Below, in pieces: positions 1 through 10,548 of a stretch of DNA of 64,000 nt. The stretch spans positions 1,500,136 through 1,564,135 of the forward strand of contig MU001673.1 of the NCBI GenBank assembly GCA_010093515.1. Reading direction: 5' to 3'. The notes beneath the pieces are model-generated. The model did not search any database and was not told where the DNA came from. It was given only the letters and a program-made list of their open reading frames with translations. The number at the start of each line of letters is the position of its first letter. The stretch's first letter is position 1. The DNA comes from Lineolata rhizophorae (lineage: Eukaryota; Ascomycota; Dothideomycetes; Lineolatales; Lineolataceae). A program made the position numbers and the translations under genes.

Positions 1-3000
1 GGGAGAGGAAGGGAGAGGGAGGGAAAGCGAGCCGGGTTGGAAGCGGCGGGCGGCGGGCGCGGGCGGCGGCGGCGGAGGCAGGCCGCGGCAACAAGAAGGC
101 GCCGGGCAGCGCGGGCGAGCCAGGCCAGGCCGCGCCCGCCGCCGCCGACGCCAGGGAGCGACGCCGCGGCCAGCCAACCGCCGGCCCGCCTGGGCTCGTT
201 GCCGCCTTTGGCGCCTTCCCGCCAGCCCTTTCCTACACCGCGCGGTCGTGACGGCCAATGAGTATTTTTACTTTTGCGGTTGTATACCTTCGTAGGTAGA
301 TGCACCTCGCCGGCCGCCTGGTTGCTGGCCTTTGTCGGCCTTTCTCCCGTCGCGAATAATTGCTAACTCCGCAGCTGCTTGCTACGCACAAGGTATATCG
401 CCACCCCTTTTTTATTCTGAGCTCAGCAGCAATGGGCCCGATGCGTCCTTCCGCACCCGACTAAAATAACCAAGCCGCACCCCGTGCAGGCCACACTCTT
501 CCCCGCGGCGTTTCAGCCCGCCCCGGCCATTCTCCCTTTCAAAACACCCGCTTGATCATGGACGGTTTCCCGGGTACTCTCTGCCCGCACCTGAAAGCAC
601 CGCAGAATTGGCCCTGTGATCTCGACCCCCTATTATGCGGGCCACGTTTCCATGCCGGCGAACTTTAAAAGGGCGGTGACCCATGAGAGGAACTAAAGCC
701 CTCTGCCCGGATGGCCCAGGTGGCTCGGTTCCTGAATTCCACCTCAAACCCCACCTGCCGCCTTCGACGGGACTTGCCCGTGGCGGTGCGCTTTGAGGCG
801 CTACTCAACCCCGGCCCCGCCCCTGGCTCTCTCTGTCTCTGTTTCTCGCCAACTCGCCCAAGCGACGCCCGAAGGACCGAGGCACCTTCCGCCTGCGGTA
901 TGTCCGCTCCACCCACCGGCCGAACACGTTCCATCCGCCGCCTCCCGCTTCCACACGAGCCCGGCCGCAGCCCTTTGTCCGCGGCCGGCGAGTCCGACTG
1001 CCCGAAGAGAGAGAAAGAGAGAGAAAGACAGGATGTGGCGGTCCAATGCGGCGGCGCCAGGTCCGCCGTCATCAACGGACCTTGTCCGCGCTCGCGTCGG
1101 CTGCGTTGGCGCTTGACGTACGGAGCAAGGACAGTCGTACCGAGGAAAGCTACTCTGCATGCGTACTTACGGGGCACGCCACATCAGGCTGCTTGCAGCA
1201 GGTATGGATGGAGTGGGGATCGGATCGATCCTCATTCTTGATCGATTTGCCCAAGGAAGAGCGCGGGAGACGCTGCCCACCCAACCCTGCAAGCCCGTGC
1301 ACTTTTGGGCTCGCCCGCTGGGCGCCAAACCCCCGAAACTTTATTCTCCGGCCCTCGAGCCTATTATGGACGTGACGGCGCGCCTTTTTTAGGCGCCGAC
1401 TGACATTGGTTGACGTTTAGGGGCCTCGCTTGCTCGGCCACGCCTTCCTTTGGACACAAGAGCTCGGAGTATAGGTATATACATAGGCAGATAGACATCT
1501 AGTCTAAGGCGCTTCTATATGACTTTGTCCCACGGCATTACTTCTCTACCCGACCAAACTCCGTCTTCAGTCACCGCCGCGAACAGCCCAACCGCCGGTG
1601 CTTTTTCCGGCATCCCAAAGCGGTACCGCCCCGCTCCCCGCATGTCCGATGTGATCTCTCGCCTCGCCCATCCATCCTACGTACCGTAAGCCGCCCACCC
1701 ATCCCCATCACCAACAACCCCCACCAATCACCTCCCCTCGCAACCCATATACCCGCCCCGCCCTTCCTACCATGCGATAACAAAGAAACCGCCTCCCTTC
1801 CGCCCAATACCCGAGCTCCAACACGGCCACACCGTAAATGCCTCGCACGCCACGCCGTCCGATTCGCCAATCGCTCCACTCGCCAGCTGAGCACCAGCCC
1901 GTTCTTGGCGCCCCAGTCCACGCGAGAGCCTCTTCTCGGCCAGCCCGGGCCGACATCCAACCCACCCCACGAGGCCCTTGGGGGCGCTCCCGCCCGCCTG
2001 GGCCGGCCTCGGACCGCGCCAAGACGGCGGCGACGCCGCCTCCGCCACGAAAAGCCGTCATCTACATACGCACGTCGTGGGCGTCGCATACAACTGGCTG
2101 TTCGGGGGCAGGCACGCCGGTTCTGCTTCGCCATGCGGACGCGGAGCACACTAGCTCGCCCGGCAGCCGGGGGGCGCGGAGCGCCTAGATATGCGCCCGG
2201 GCTGCGGCTGTGCCTCGACGACGACGAGGACCGTCGCGAGTGCGTTGGGTCGAGTTGAGTCTGCGGAGGCGGCTCCGGCAGCCAGCGGTCGCGTTTCTCC
2301 TGTAGTCGTGACGGCGCCGATGTTGGGCTCCCGGGTGCATCGGGCTTGCTGGCCTGTCGCGCGGTTGCCTGGCCGAGCTAGGTGGCGGATCGGACATGTT
2401 CCCATCTCGGCGGCCAATTCGGGCTGTCGTGGTGCGGCGGGGTGAGCGGAGCAGGCGGGCTGGCTGCGGCTGTGGCGCCATCGCCGCATCGCCTTGTCCT
2501 GGTAGGCACGTACCGTAGCTACCTAACTACCGATGTACCTACCTGCACAGCAACGTAGCAGCTGGAAACCGCCCGTCTGATAGGCAGACAGGCAAGCGAT
2601 ACCGACGAGATGTACCACCTACCCAGACACGCCCAATTGGCCAACCAGGAGCGTGGTCGTGGAGCCCCCGGCGCAAAAAACACGTGGCGAGCCATTGCCC
2701 GCCCGCCCGCCGCGCCCGTATCACGATCCTCGTATCCCTCACATATGACCGCGCTTTCGGGTGGTTGTTCCGTGATTTGCAGGTCATCCAAAACGTCTTT
2801 GGCGGAAATGCGGCGGAAATGCGGGGAAGACGTGGCGGTGTGGAATGTTGAGTCGAAAGAGGGCAGAGTGCAGGTGGCATTTTGCTTATGGACAAGGCGG
2901 GCTTTATAGCCCGACCTGATGGTCGGGGCTGGAAGCCCTTTGTAAGGCGGAGGTCTGATGGGTTTCCCGATTCGTGCGGCGTCGGTTCCGGCATGTAATC

Positions 3001-4764
3001 GGCGCTCTTTGTTCATCGGATTACCTAGAGCGTCACGATTGCACCAAGGAGTTTTTTGAGGATCGATCTTTGAAGGCGTGAGTTGGTCAAAATAGTCTTA
3101 ACTTATAAGGAGATTGGGATATACACGCATGCGGAGCAAAGTATGAGATATCGTAAAGCTTTTGTTGCTCGGATCTCCCGGCCCTTAACATTACTGCGGC
3201 CGATATTACTTGCGGTTTGCTGCTAGCGTACTATTGTAGATCGTGGTCTACATATTGTGCCCTTAGAACTAATCTCGCTTCCCTCGAATTATACACTACT
3301 CTCTCGTTTATACAATTGAATAATTCAGTTAGAGATTCTTTTTATAATCTAGGACGGCCAGTAGAACAGCAGGGCTAGCTTTTTTCCACGTTAAGTCACT
3401 CCGGATTAAGGCGAGGATGTTAGTTCAGTGAGTCACTCCACAATTTCCGCAGACGGCTGCATTTCTAGGGATCAGCAAAGCCAGACGTGGAAACCAATTT
3501 GATAGGTTTCAGCGACTCAAGGCCCTAAATGATTCCAAGCAACCCAAAATCGAATTCACTTGCCAATTGACGTCATTCAAGCCATTTGCTCATGATACAA
3601 TGCCCGACATAAGACTACGATCCTAGATGTCCAACGCATCACGCACTATACCTACTCCGCCGTGTAGCCTGTCCTCGACCGTGTCACTTATCCTCGCCTC
3701 ACTGGGCATGGAGCTAGCTTACTACGTACGTCTTGATGCCCGATAAGGCGCGTCTCGCAATAAACAGTGCTACCTTTCATAGTCACACCCCGAATCTCTC
3801 GCCGTAGTGCATGTCACCTTCCGATAACGTGGGGCCGCATTTATGGAGCACGGTCTAATGTTGTACAGAAACAGCTATCCGCACCCCAAGAATGAACGCG
3901 TCCATTGAGTAGTGCGCGGCAATGGTCGAACGTAGGCAGTCTTTCGCCCCTTCAGAATTGTGTCTTGTGCGTGAGAAGGTGGTCTACATGATAAATCGAC
4001 AAGCTAGCCACGTGAATATAACGTTGGCCTGGAATTCCAACGGATATGATGGCCAAGAACTTGGAGTTGCTTTGAGGACTTCCCGCTTAGACAGATGGCG
4101 TACGATGTCAGCGTCGCTGATACAGGTTACGATGCACGAAAAAGCCGTGCGAGTTGAGCGTATATGAATTGGTGGTCTTATTTCCGATGCTAAAAAAGGT
4201 TTCACGGCTCTCTAGACTAGCTAGAATTTGTATTTTAAGTTTGACTTCCTGCATTTGGTATACCATGTTAACTTTATTAGCCTATGGGATAAATCACGGG
4301 GTGTGCATTTTCATCTCATATGGCATTGTACCTCTAGTGCCAAGGGATATGACTTTGTATATGCCCGTCATTTTTGAGTATGCCGGGAAAATGAGAAAGG
4401 CACATACCCAGAATTTGCTTCTGATCTAGACTCCCTATACTCTATGAATGATAGGGTTCACGGGTCATCTTGGACAAAATGTCAGTTCTAAAACTCTAAC
4501 CGGGCATCTGATACGCTGCATATTTGTTATTACCGCTTAGTCCACTGACGAAGAGTGATCCACGAAACGCCAACGCTTAATTGCAAACCATGATACCATT
4601 ACACTCCGGGCCAACGTTCACGCACACTGGCCAGATCCCGCATTCTAATGCCCGCCTGAACCTTCGGCCAACGCCAATCTTAAAGGGTATCGCAGCCATC
4701 TCATGCCAAGTCTCCCCAACCACCGCCCTCATGCAAAACCGTGTCTTTCATCCCCGCCTAGCCC
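1..4764. other. gene-poor intergenic region
   Basis: I see no supportable gene. From 1 to about 2500 the DNA is strongly GC-rich, and long open frames occur on both strands at once with arginine/proline/alanine-rich translations, which is what random GC-rich sequence gives. From about 3050 to 4560 composition is balanced and frames are short. Around 2505-2550 there is a cluster of GTAGGCAC/TACCTAC-like words that recur elsewhere in the window. Confidence 0.6.
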
Positions 4765-5440
4765 TCAGTCCAGCCTCTGCTGCGGCGCCGCCATACTCAT
4801 CCTCAACTGCCTCTCCCTCTGCTGTGCCTGCAACGTCAACCTATCCACCGCATAACTCAACCTCTCCTTCTTCTGCCTCAACTGCTTCATCTTGAGCTCC
4901 GCGAGCGGATTGTTCTTCTCCGGGCCCGGCGCGCCTCCGGCGCCTCCCAGGCTCCTCATGCGCTGCTCGCTCTGCCGCTTCGCTGTCGCCGCGGCGCCCT
5001 TGTCGGCCCGCTCTTCGGACGAGCTCAGCCGCCCCGCTTGCAGGTCGTATTTGGCGATCAAGGAGCGCTCGCGCCGCTCAAGCTTGTCTAGGTAGGCGGC
5101 GACGCGGCCGAGGAGGGCGTCGACTTCGGGGCGGATCTCCGACACGAGGGCGGATTGGGCGGCGTGGAGTTCGGGCTCGGAGATGATTTCGAAGTGCTGG
5201 GCCGGTCAGTACATGGGTGGTTGATGATCTGGGGCTTGAGCCTAGCTAGCTGCCGAGACAGAAAGTCTGTAGGAGAGGGGAGAAAAGGAGAGAGAGAGAG
5301 AGACGCACACGCGTGGTTTGTAGCACGCGGCTTAAGCGCGGGAAGTCTTTGACGCCGGAGTCGAGGATGGAGATGGAACTGTCGAGGAGTTGCATGCTGG
5401 AGCGCAGGGACGCGACGCAGCCTTCCAGCGAGCCCGCCAT
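4765..5440 (-). CDS. SPC19: DASH/Dam1 complex subunit Spc19
   Basis: Predicted outer-kinetochore protein. The fungal DASH/Dam1 complex couples chromosomes to spindle microtubules. Two exons are read on the minus strand: 5440-5309 and 5196-4765. The 112-bp intron (5308-5197) has a GTGCGT donor and a CAG acceptor and is phase 0, giving 187 residues. Exon 1 begins MAGSLEGCVASLRSSMQLLD and continues into a SISILDSGVKDFPRL segment, which is the typical conserved N-terminus of fungal Spc19. Exon 2 opens HFEIISEPELHAAQ, then has helical sequence (EIRPEVDALLGRVAAYLDKL) and a basic, Gln-rich coiled-coil tail. ATG 5440 is chosen because the conserved block starts immediately after it; an in-frame codon 10 residues upstream adds nothing conserved. 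It is divergent from ATP18. Family recognition is by motif recall and splice logic, not by a search. Confidence 0.88.
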
Positions 5441-5837
5441 GATCGCGAACCAGGTGTCGCACTTCAGCAAATGGTTATATCAGGGCCTCTGTATTCCTTG
5501 GATTTCCAAAGACAGCAGAGCAATTGCGACGACTAGACACAAGTAATTGAGCGTTGGACAACGCGTCCGCGTGTTTACCTATTGGCGCAGGGTGGTGGTG
5601 GGGTCAGTTCGACCAATGAGAGCGCTCTTCCCTCGCCGCTTTAACCCCCGGTTGACCGATCGCAACTCCCGCTAAAAGCGGCGGGCTCCCCGGCTCTTCC
5701 CGCCCAATTGTGCGCAGCTCTGCCAGGGCTTTCCGTCGACAACCTCACTCCGCTCCGCCAATTCCGCCATTGCCAACCACAAGAACCCGCACCAACTTCT
5801 CAATCCTTCATCTCGGTCCTCTCCCACAGTCGCAATC
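5441..5837. promoter_or_regulatory. shared divergent promoter of SPC19 and ATP18
   Basis: The 397 bp between the two start codons must carry both 5' leaders and promoters. CCAAT pentamers lie on both strands: ATTGG at 5581-5585, CCAAT at 5612-5616, 5704-5708 and 5758-5762. CCAAT-binding HAP complexes are known regulators of respiratory genes in fungi, so control of ATP18 by such sites is plausible but inferred. Confidence 0.45.
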
Positions 5838-6408
5838 ATGAGCGGTCTTCTTGGAAAGAAGTGGCCGGTGCCCATCAGTATGTTGAACCAGAGTGCGCGG
5901 CGCTCCCTCGGCGGAGGTCGAATGAAGACGAGTGGGGAAACCGATTGAAGGAGCTGAAGGAAACTCGATGTGTGGAACAGGATGCTGATACGCTCTCTTA
6001 TGATTTGTAGTGAAGCCGTATTGGCCATTCTTCGCGGCAGGTAAGTTCTCTACGCCATTGGGGTCGCAATCGCGGACGACGACGTTTCCTGGTAGATGGA
6101 AGCTAATTTCGCGCGGTATAGGCGCCCTTGTCGCCTACGGCATCAACTCATTCCAGAACGTGCTCATGAACAGTTAGTTCGACCCTGCCTCGACGTGGCG
6201 AGCCACGTCCCATCCCCTCATGCCTTCGGCGCTCCTCCTTCACGGCTGTTCCTTGTCGCCGCGCCGTCATAACTCCCAGGGACCTGCACCGGCTCACCCG
6301 TCCTTGATGAGCTCGCAACGCTAATGCAGTCTCCCAATCCGTCATATAGCCGATGAATACAAGAACGACCCGCGGAACCCGAATGCCCGCAACAAAAAGG
6401 AGCACTAG
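5838..6408 (+). CDS. ATP18: ATP synthase subunit J (Atp18), four small exons
   Basis: Small membrane subunit of the mitochondrial F1Fo ATP synthase. Exons are 5838-5877, 6011-6040, 6122-6172 and 6350-6408 (40, 30, 51 and 59 nt). Introns are 133, 81 and 177 bp with donors GTATGT, GTAAGT and GTTAGT and TAG acceptors. The spliced product is 59 residues. It starts MSGLLGKKWPVPIMKPYWPF, has one hydrophobic stretch (FFAAGALVAYGINSF), and ends with the conserved TDEYKNDPRNPNA motif followed by a basic tail. Length and motif order fit the subunit J/i family. All junction phases agree (1, 1, 1), and no exon alone is long enough to look coding, so the gene is easy to miss. It shares its promoter region with SPC19. 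Confidence 0.9.
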
Positions 6409-7662
6409 GGCGCCAATTGCATAGTCTCGTTCTCTTATCCGGACGGTTACTACTCTGTGTACAAGTATTTCAGCACGGCTGGAACGGGATGGGAGCGGCT
6501 CGAAAGCGATTGGCGGAGGGCCTGAACAGTGGTTGTCGAATAGAACGAGAAGCACGGTCGTGGTCTAACTGATGTATATAAGTCAACAGAGGTCTGTTTT
6601 TGCTGTTGATTTTGGACAAACTCGAGTGGGATTATTTAGGTTGCGATGCTTGATGATGCGACTGGGCGTCAAGGTGGAATGTGATGGATTTACAAACCTT
6701 GTTCTATTTGCAAGTCTGCTGTGGATACGAAGGTTTCTTTGCCGTTGCTGCGTCCCTGTGGTAATTCGGTCAATGCTGGAAGCGTGGGCACGTAGGAAAT
6801 GCACATTCCGGGCTATGATTATATCGCCCTAACATACGTTACTCCCAATCTAAGTCGCTCTAAGCGCACATTCTAGAATTCAATCTAGCTACGATTCAAC
6901 ACTAATGCAAAAGACATTCTACCTAGTACCCTAGACAGGAAGTCGGAAGAAGCGATTGAGAAGTCGAGCAATAATATCCTACATCCGTCGAACTCAAAGC
7001 CGACTTCGGACCTTCATACTCTCGTCCTATACAGTGAAAGTAAACCATACGCATTAATCTGTCCCATATTGTGTTTTTGCAGGATTGAAAGTTCTACGTA
7101 TGTTTCTCATTTGTCTCTTTGTTTTCCCTTCCTTTTAGCTTAGTTAGGTTTGTTTTCCTTTCTCCGGAGAATTTCGGTACTGGAATGCTAATGAGCTTCA
7201 ATGCTCTCGGTCTGTACATGTTTACTTACTGTTGGACTGCTTATGTTTACTTACTAGCAATAGCATCCTCTTACTGTAGAGGACGACTCTGCCTCTAAAA
7301 TGTAGCACCAAATAAGCTCTCAGAAACTGACAACCAGGAGAATCTACTGAAATAGCCCTTATTAATTCTTATTACAGGCACTATCCTATCATTAACCTAT
7401 CGTACAGCTTTTATCGTATCTACGGAAAGCACTGCGAGTGCGGATAGCCGCAATCCTAATGCATGAAAGAGGCGAGGAACCATAATACATATACAGTCTT
7501 TGCCGAAAGGTCGGTAGAATTTTATCCGCATGCAAAAACACCCAATCGTACAATGACTATGCACCACTCAAGACCAATATCAGTACAATCCCCAATGAAA
7601 ACAAACTCAAGCCAAATCGCCATGGGAGACTCACTCCATACATCTACCCCCCCTCCCATCCC
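6409..7662. other. convergent intergenic region between ATP18 and RSM22
   Basis: The region is AT-richer than its surroundings. It lies between the 3' end of ATP18 (+) and the 3' end of RSM22 (-), so it should hold both 3' untranslated regions and terminators. Frames are short and resemble nothing I know. Confidence 0.5.
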
Positions 7663-10548
7663 TTACAACCCTCGCATCAATTCATCATACTCCTTCTCCG
7701 CATTCCCCCACCCGACCCCCTGTCCACTAAACTCCCTCTCCATCTCCGTCCTCTCCGCCCTCGCCTTCCTCTCCGCCTTCTTGCTCCCCTTGACATCCTT
7801 CCTCGCCTCGTGCACCTTGCCCCCGCCCCCGAGACTCACCCTCCCCGACTCCCGATCAACCACGACATTGTACTTCGGCTTCCTCTTCCTCCTGCTCTCC
7901 TTCTCCGCCGCCGAAGCGCCGCCTTGTAGCTCACCGCGGCGCTGCTCGCGGCCAAGCCGCACGTTGCGCGGCACCCGTGTCTTCGCGCCGAGCGCCCACA
8001 GGTCGCCCCAGCGCGCCTTGCGCGCGTCGCGGTATGCTTGCTTCCCGAAGGAACGCGGCACAGTCCACCGTTCGAGCTTGCCGGCCGGCGTGCAAACGTC
8101 GATCATGACGTGTCCTTGGCGCTTGATTGGGCGGTCGATAGTGCGTGGGAGGGCGAGGGGGTTCGGGGTTGAGGGTGGTGGCGGTGTGGGTTTGTTCTCG
8201 TTGTCCTCGGCTGATGTTTCTGACCTCACGGCCTCAACAGCTTCTTCTACCTCCTGGACTTCCTCCTTACCGAACCCTTCGAATGCTTCATCCGCTGCTT
8301 TGTCTCCCTGCTCAAACCCCATCCCAAACACCTCGTCGTGCTTCGCCCTCCGCGCATCCCTACCCCTCCTCACCGCGACATAGCTAAACGCCACATCCTC
8401 GTGGTTCCTACTCGGGCGTCCCTCACCCGGTAATCCCGCGCCGAGGATCCTTTGCAAGAAGCCCGGTCTGAAATACCGTTGTTTGAAGCTGCAGAAATCC
8501 TTTCTTCCTATCGCAGGACCATGCACCTTATACATTGGGCACGCCTCATGATTGGTGCACGGCGCCACTACCATTCCAACCTCCTTGGCCGGACCCTTCA
8601 GATCAGCGAGTGTGCCGGTACGCCTGGCTTCCTCTTCCACTTTGGCTAGATCCGTCTCCTCGCCGGGCGCTGCTATGTGCTTGTCAAGCAGCAACTTGCG
8701 CGCTCCCGCAATGGCCTCAAAGCCACGCGGTAAGCCCTTTTCAAGTAGAATCAGCACGCCGCCGTTCGGATTGAGCAGCGACCAGAGCGTCTGCACGTGG
8801 GCCTTGCGCAGGTAGTCTTCCTGGATGGGCCACAGCGAATGCGGAGCAAGAATAACGTCGTAGAGCTTGCGTGGCTGTGCCTTCTGGCCTTTGACATTGC
8901 TGGCCTCCTTCGAGGCATCGTCCTGGGTTCCCGTGGGCGCTTCATTACCTGCCGCGGCCGCAGCTGCAGCAGTCGATGCCGCGGTCTCCGCCGGTGAGAC
9001 GTGCTCCGGTAACCGTGGTAAAAACGACGTGTTCTCCAGGAACCTACTGGCACGATGTCTCAGGGCCGCCGGACCTGTCAACACCGTCGCCTTTCCCAAT
9101 GGCGGTGGGCCCCGCAGTGACGTATCCTCGCTGCCCTCTTCACCCTCGAGCTCCTTATCCTCATGCATCCTCTCCCATTCGGCCCTCAAGACCTCCCTCC
9201 AAGCGACTACCCCCGCTCCTCCTGCCCCAGCATCTAGCACCGTCGGACCCCCTTCCTTCTCCAACAAGCCCTCCACCCACTTCGCCCCCAGTCTTCTCCT
9301 CACCTCGACCAATGCGCTCGTCAAACCCGCATACGTGCCTGGCATGACCGCGGCGCAGTACGCCGCGGCCTCGATGTCCGTCATCTGCGGCTGGCCCGCC
9401 GCAAGCGCGACGGGCTGCTGCGCCACACCCGTGCCCTTTTGGCGTTTGTTGAGAGAGGCGGTCGAGTGGGGCAGGGCGGGGCCGCCGAAGACGCGGTGCG
9501 CCGTGTCGGCTAGGTGTTTCGGATTCGTGTGCGCCGAAGAGAGCATCGTGGTGAGGGGATCTAGGAGGGCGGTACGCGGGAGGGAGAGCGTGGAGGGGAA
9601 AGTGGAGAAGCGGCCGGCGGCGGTGAGCGGATGGGTCCGAGTGACGGAGCCAGTGTCGTATGTATCCTCTTCGTATGGCTCGTCGCCTTCAGATAGGTAC
9701 GCGGGATCATCCTCGAGGTCCTCCAAGTCCTCTTCATGATATGCCTCGATATCCGAATCTAGCTCTCCCGATTCCTTGCCCTTCAACGCGCGCTCGGCTG
9801 CGTCCAACTCCCTCAACGCCTCTGCCATCTCCTCGTCCCCATTCTTCGCCATGTGCTCCGCCAGTGCCCTCGCCCTCGCCATCTCGGCATCGCCTCCCTC
9901 CCCCGACACGGCAAATTCCACCTCCTCCAGCTCCCCGCCCTCGCCATCCTTCAACAAAACGTACTTTTCCGCGCTATCCTCGGCTTCGCCCGCTTCCCCT
10001 TCCGCCCACTCCTCCACTCCTCCCTCTTCACCCTCATCTCCAGCTTCAATAATATACGGCGTCCCATACAACCGTTCGTAAACCGCGATTTCCTCTTCGT
10101 CCAGCAATCCCTCCGGAATACCATCCCCAAACTCCTGCCTAGCCTTCCTCGCAATCGCCTCCAGATCTCTTTCCCGCCGCCTCCCCCTCGCCCTTTCCGC
10201 CGCATCCGATCCCATCAACCTCTCCTCCTCCTCCCTCTCCCTCTCCTGCAGCCCCCTCAACTCGTCCTCCAGCGTTCTCACGGGTGACGCCTCCTCATCC
10301 TCAGCGCCAAAGCCGGCACGCGTCGCAAGCCCTCTCCCGCTCACCCTAGCCGCCCGTCCCGTCGAGCAAACTCCCACCGCTACCGCGCCGCCCCATCGCG
10401 ACCCGCCGGTGACCCGCCGCGAGTGGACCGCAGCATTGTGCGCCAGGCGCAGCAGTCGCGGTCTGCACTCCGTGCATACGCGGCCGATGGCGGCGGCCGT
10501 AGCCGTCGCCGTCGTGGTCGTCGTCCTGCCGCGCGCGGCGGAGAGCAT
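7663..10548 (-). CDS. RSM22: mitochondrial small-subunit assembly factor Rsm22 (METTL17 family)
   Basis: Methyltransferase-like protein needed for assembly of the mitochondrial small ribosomal subunit. It is a single 961-residue exon from ATG 10548; the frame stays open to 10686, and an upstream ATG would add 46 residues. The first 70 residues are Arg/Ala/Thr-rich without acidic clusters, consistent with a mitochondrial targeting peptide. An acidic stretch at about 120-310 (EEDLEDLEDDPAYLSEGDE) is followed by a SAM-fold motif I, VLDAGAGGAG, near residue 436 and the segment YDVILAPHSLWPI. A cysteine motif, PCTNHEACPM...DFCSFKQRYFRP, lies near residue 665. Rsm22/METTL17 proteins are known to bind an Fe-S cluster with such cysteines. 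The C-terminus is basic. It is longer than the yeast protein, mainly through low-complexity insertions. Confidence 0.88.
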   Translation of the reverse strand: MLSAARGRTTTTTATATAAAIGRVCTECRPRLLRLAHNAAVHSRRVTGGSRWGGAVAVGVCSTGRAARVSGRGLATRAGFGAEDEEASPVRTLEDELRGLQEREREEEERLMGSDAAERARGRRRERDLEAIARKARQEFGDGIPEGLLDEEEIAVYERLYGTPYIIEAGDEGEEGGVEEWAEGEAGEAEDSAEKYVLLKDGEGGELEEVEFAVSGEGGDAEMARARALAEHMAKNGDEEMAEALRELDAAERALKGKESGELDSDIEAYHEEDLEDLEDDPAYLSEGDEPYEEDTYDTGSVTRTHPLTAAGRFSTFPSTLSLPRTALLDPLTTMLSSAHTNPKHLADTAHRVFGGPALPHSTASLNKRQKGTGVAQQPVALAAGQPQMTDIEAAAYCAAVMPGTYAGLTSALVEVRRRLGAKWVEGLLEKEGGPTVLDAGAGGAGVVAWREVLRAEWERMHEDKELEGEEGSEDTSLRGPPPLGKATVLTGPAALRHRASRFLENTSFLPRLPEHVSPAETAASTAAAAAAAGNEAPTGTQDDASKEASNVKGQKAQPRKLYDVILAPHSLWPIQEDYLRKAHVQTLWSLLNPNGGVLILLEKGLPRGFEAIAGARKLLLDKHIAAPGEETDLAKVEEEARRTGTLADLKGPAKEVGMVVAPCTNHEACPMYKVHGPAIGRKDFCSFKQRYFRPGFLQRILGAGLPGEGRPSRNHEDVAFSYVAVRRGRDARRAKHDEVFGMGFEQGDKAADEAFEGFGKEEVQEVEEAVEAVRSETSAEDNENKPTPPPPSTPNPLALPRTIDRPIKRQGHVMIDVCTPAGKLERWTVPRSFGKQAYRDARKARWGDLWALGAKTRVPRNVRLGREQRRGELQGGASAAEKESRRKRKPKYNVVVDRESGRVSLGGGGKVHEARKDVKGSKKAERKARAERTEMEREFSGQGVGWGNAEKEYDELMRGL

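Noticed and set aside
37-2500. Several overlapping open frames on both strands (for example 711-1241 plus, 1571-2149 minus)
   Set aside because: Arg/Pro/Gly/Ala-rich translations on both strands at once are expected from GC-rich DNA; no motif, no splice pattern, no coherent protein.
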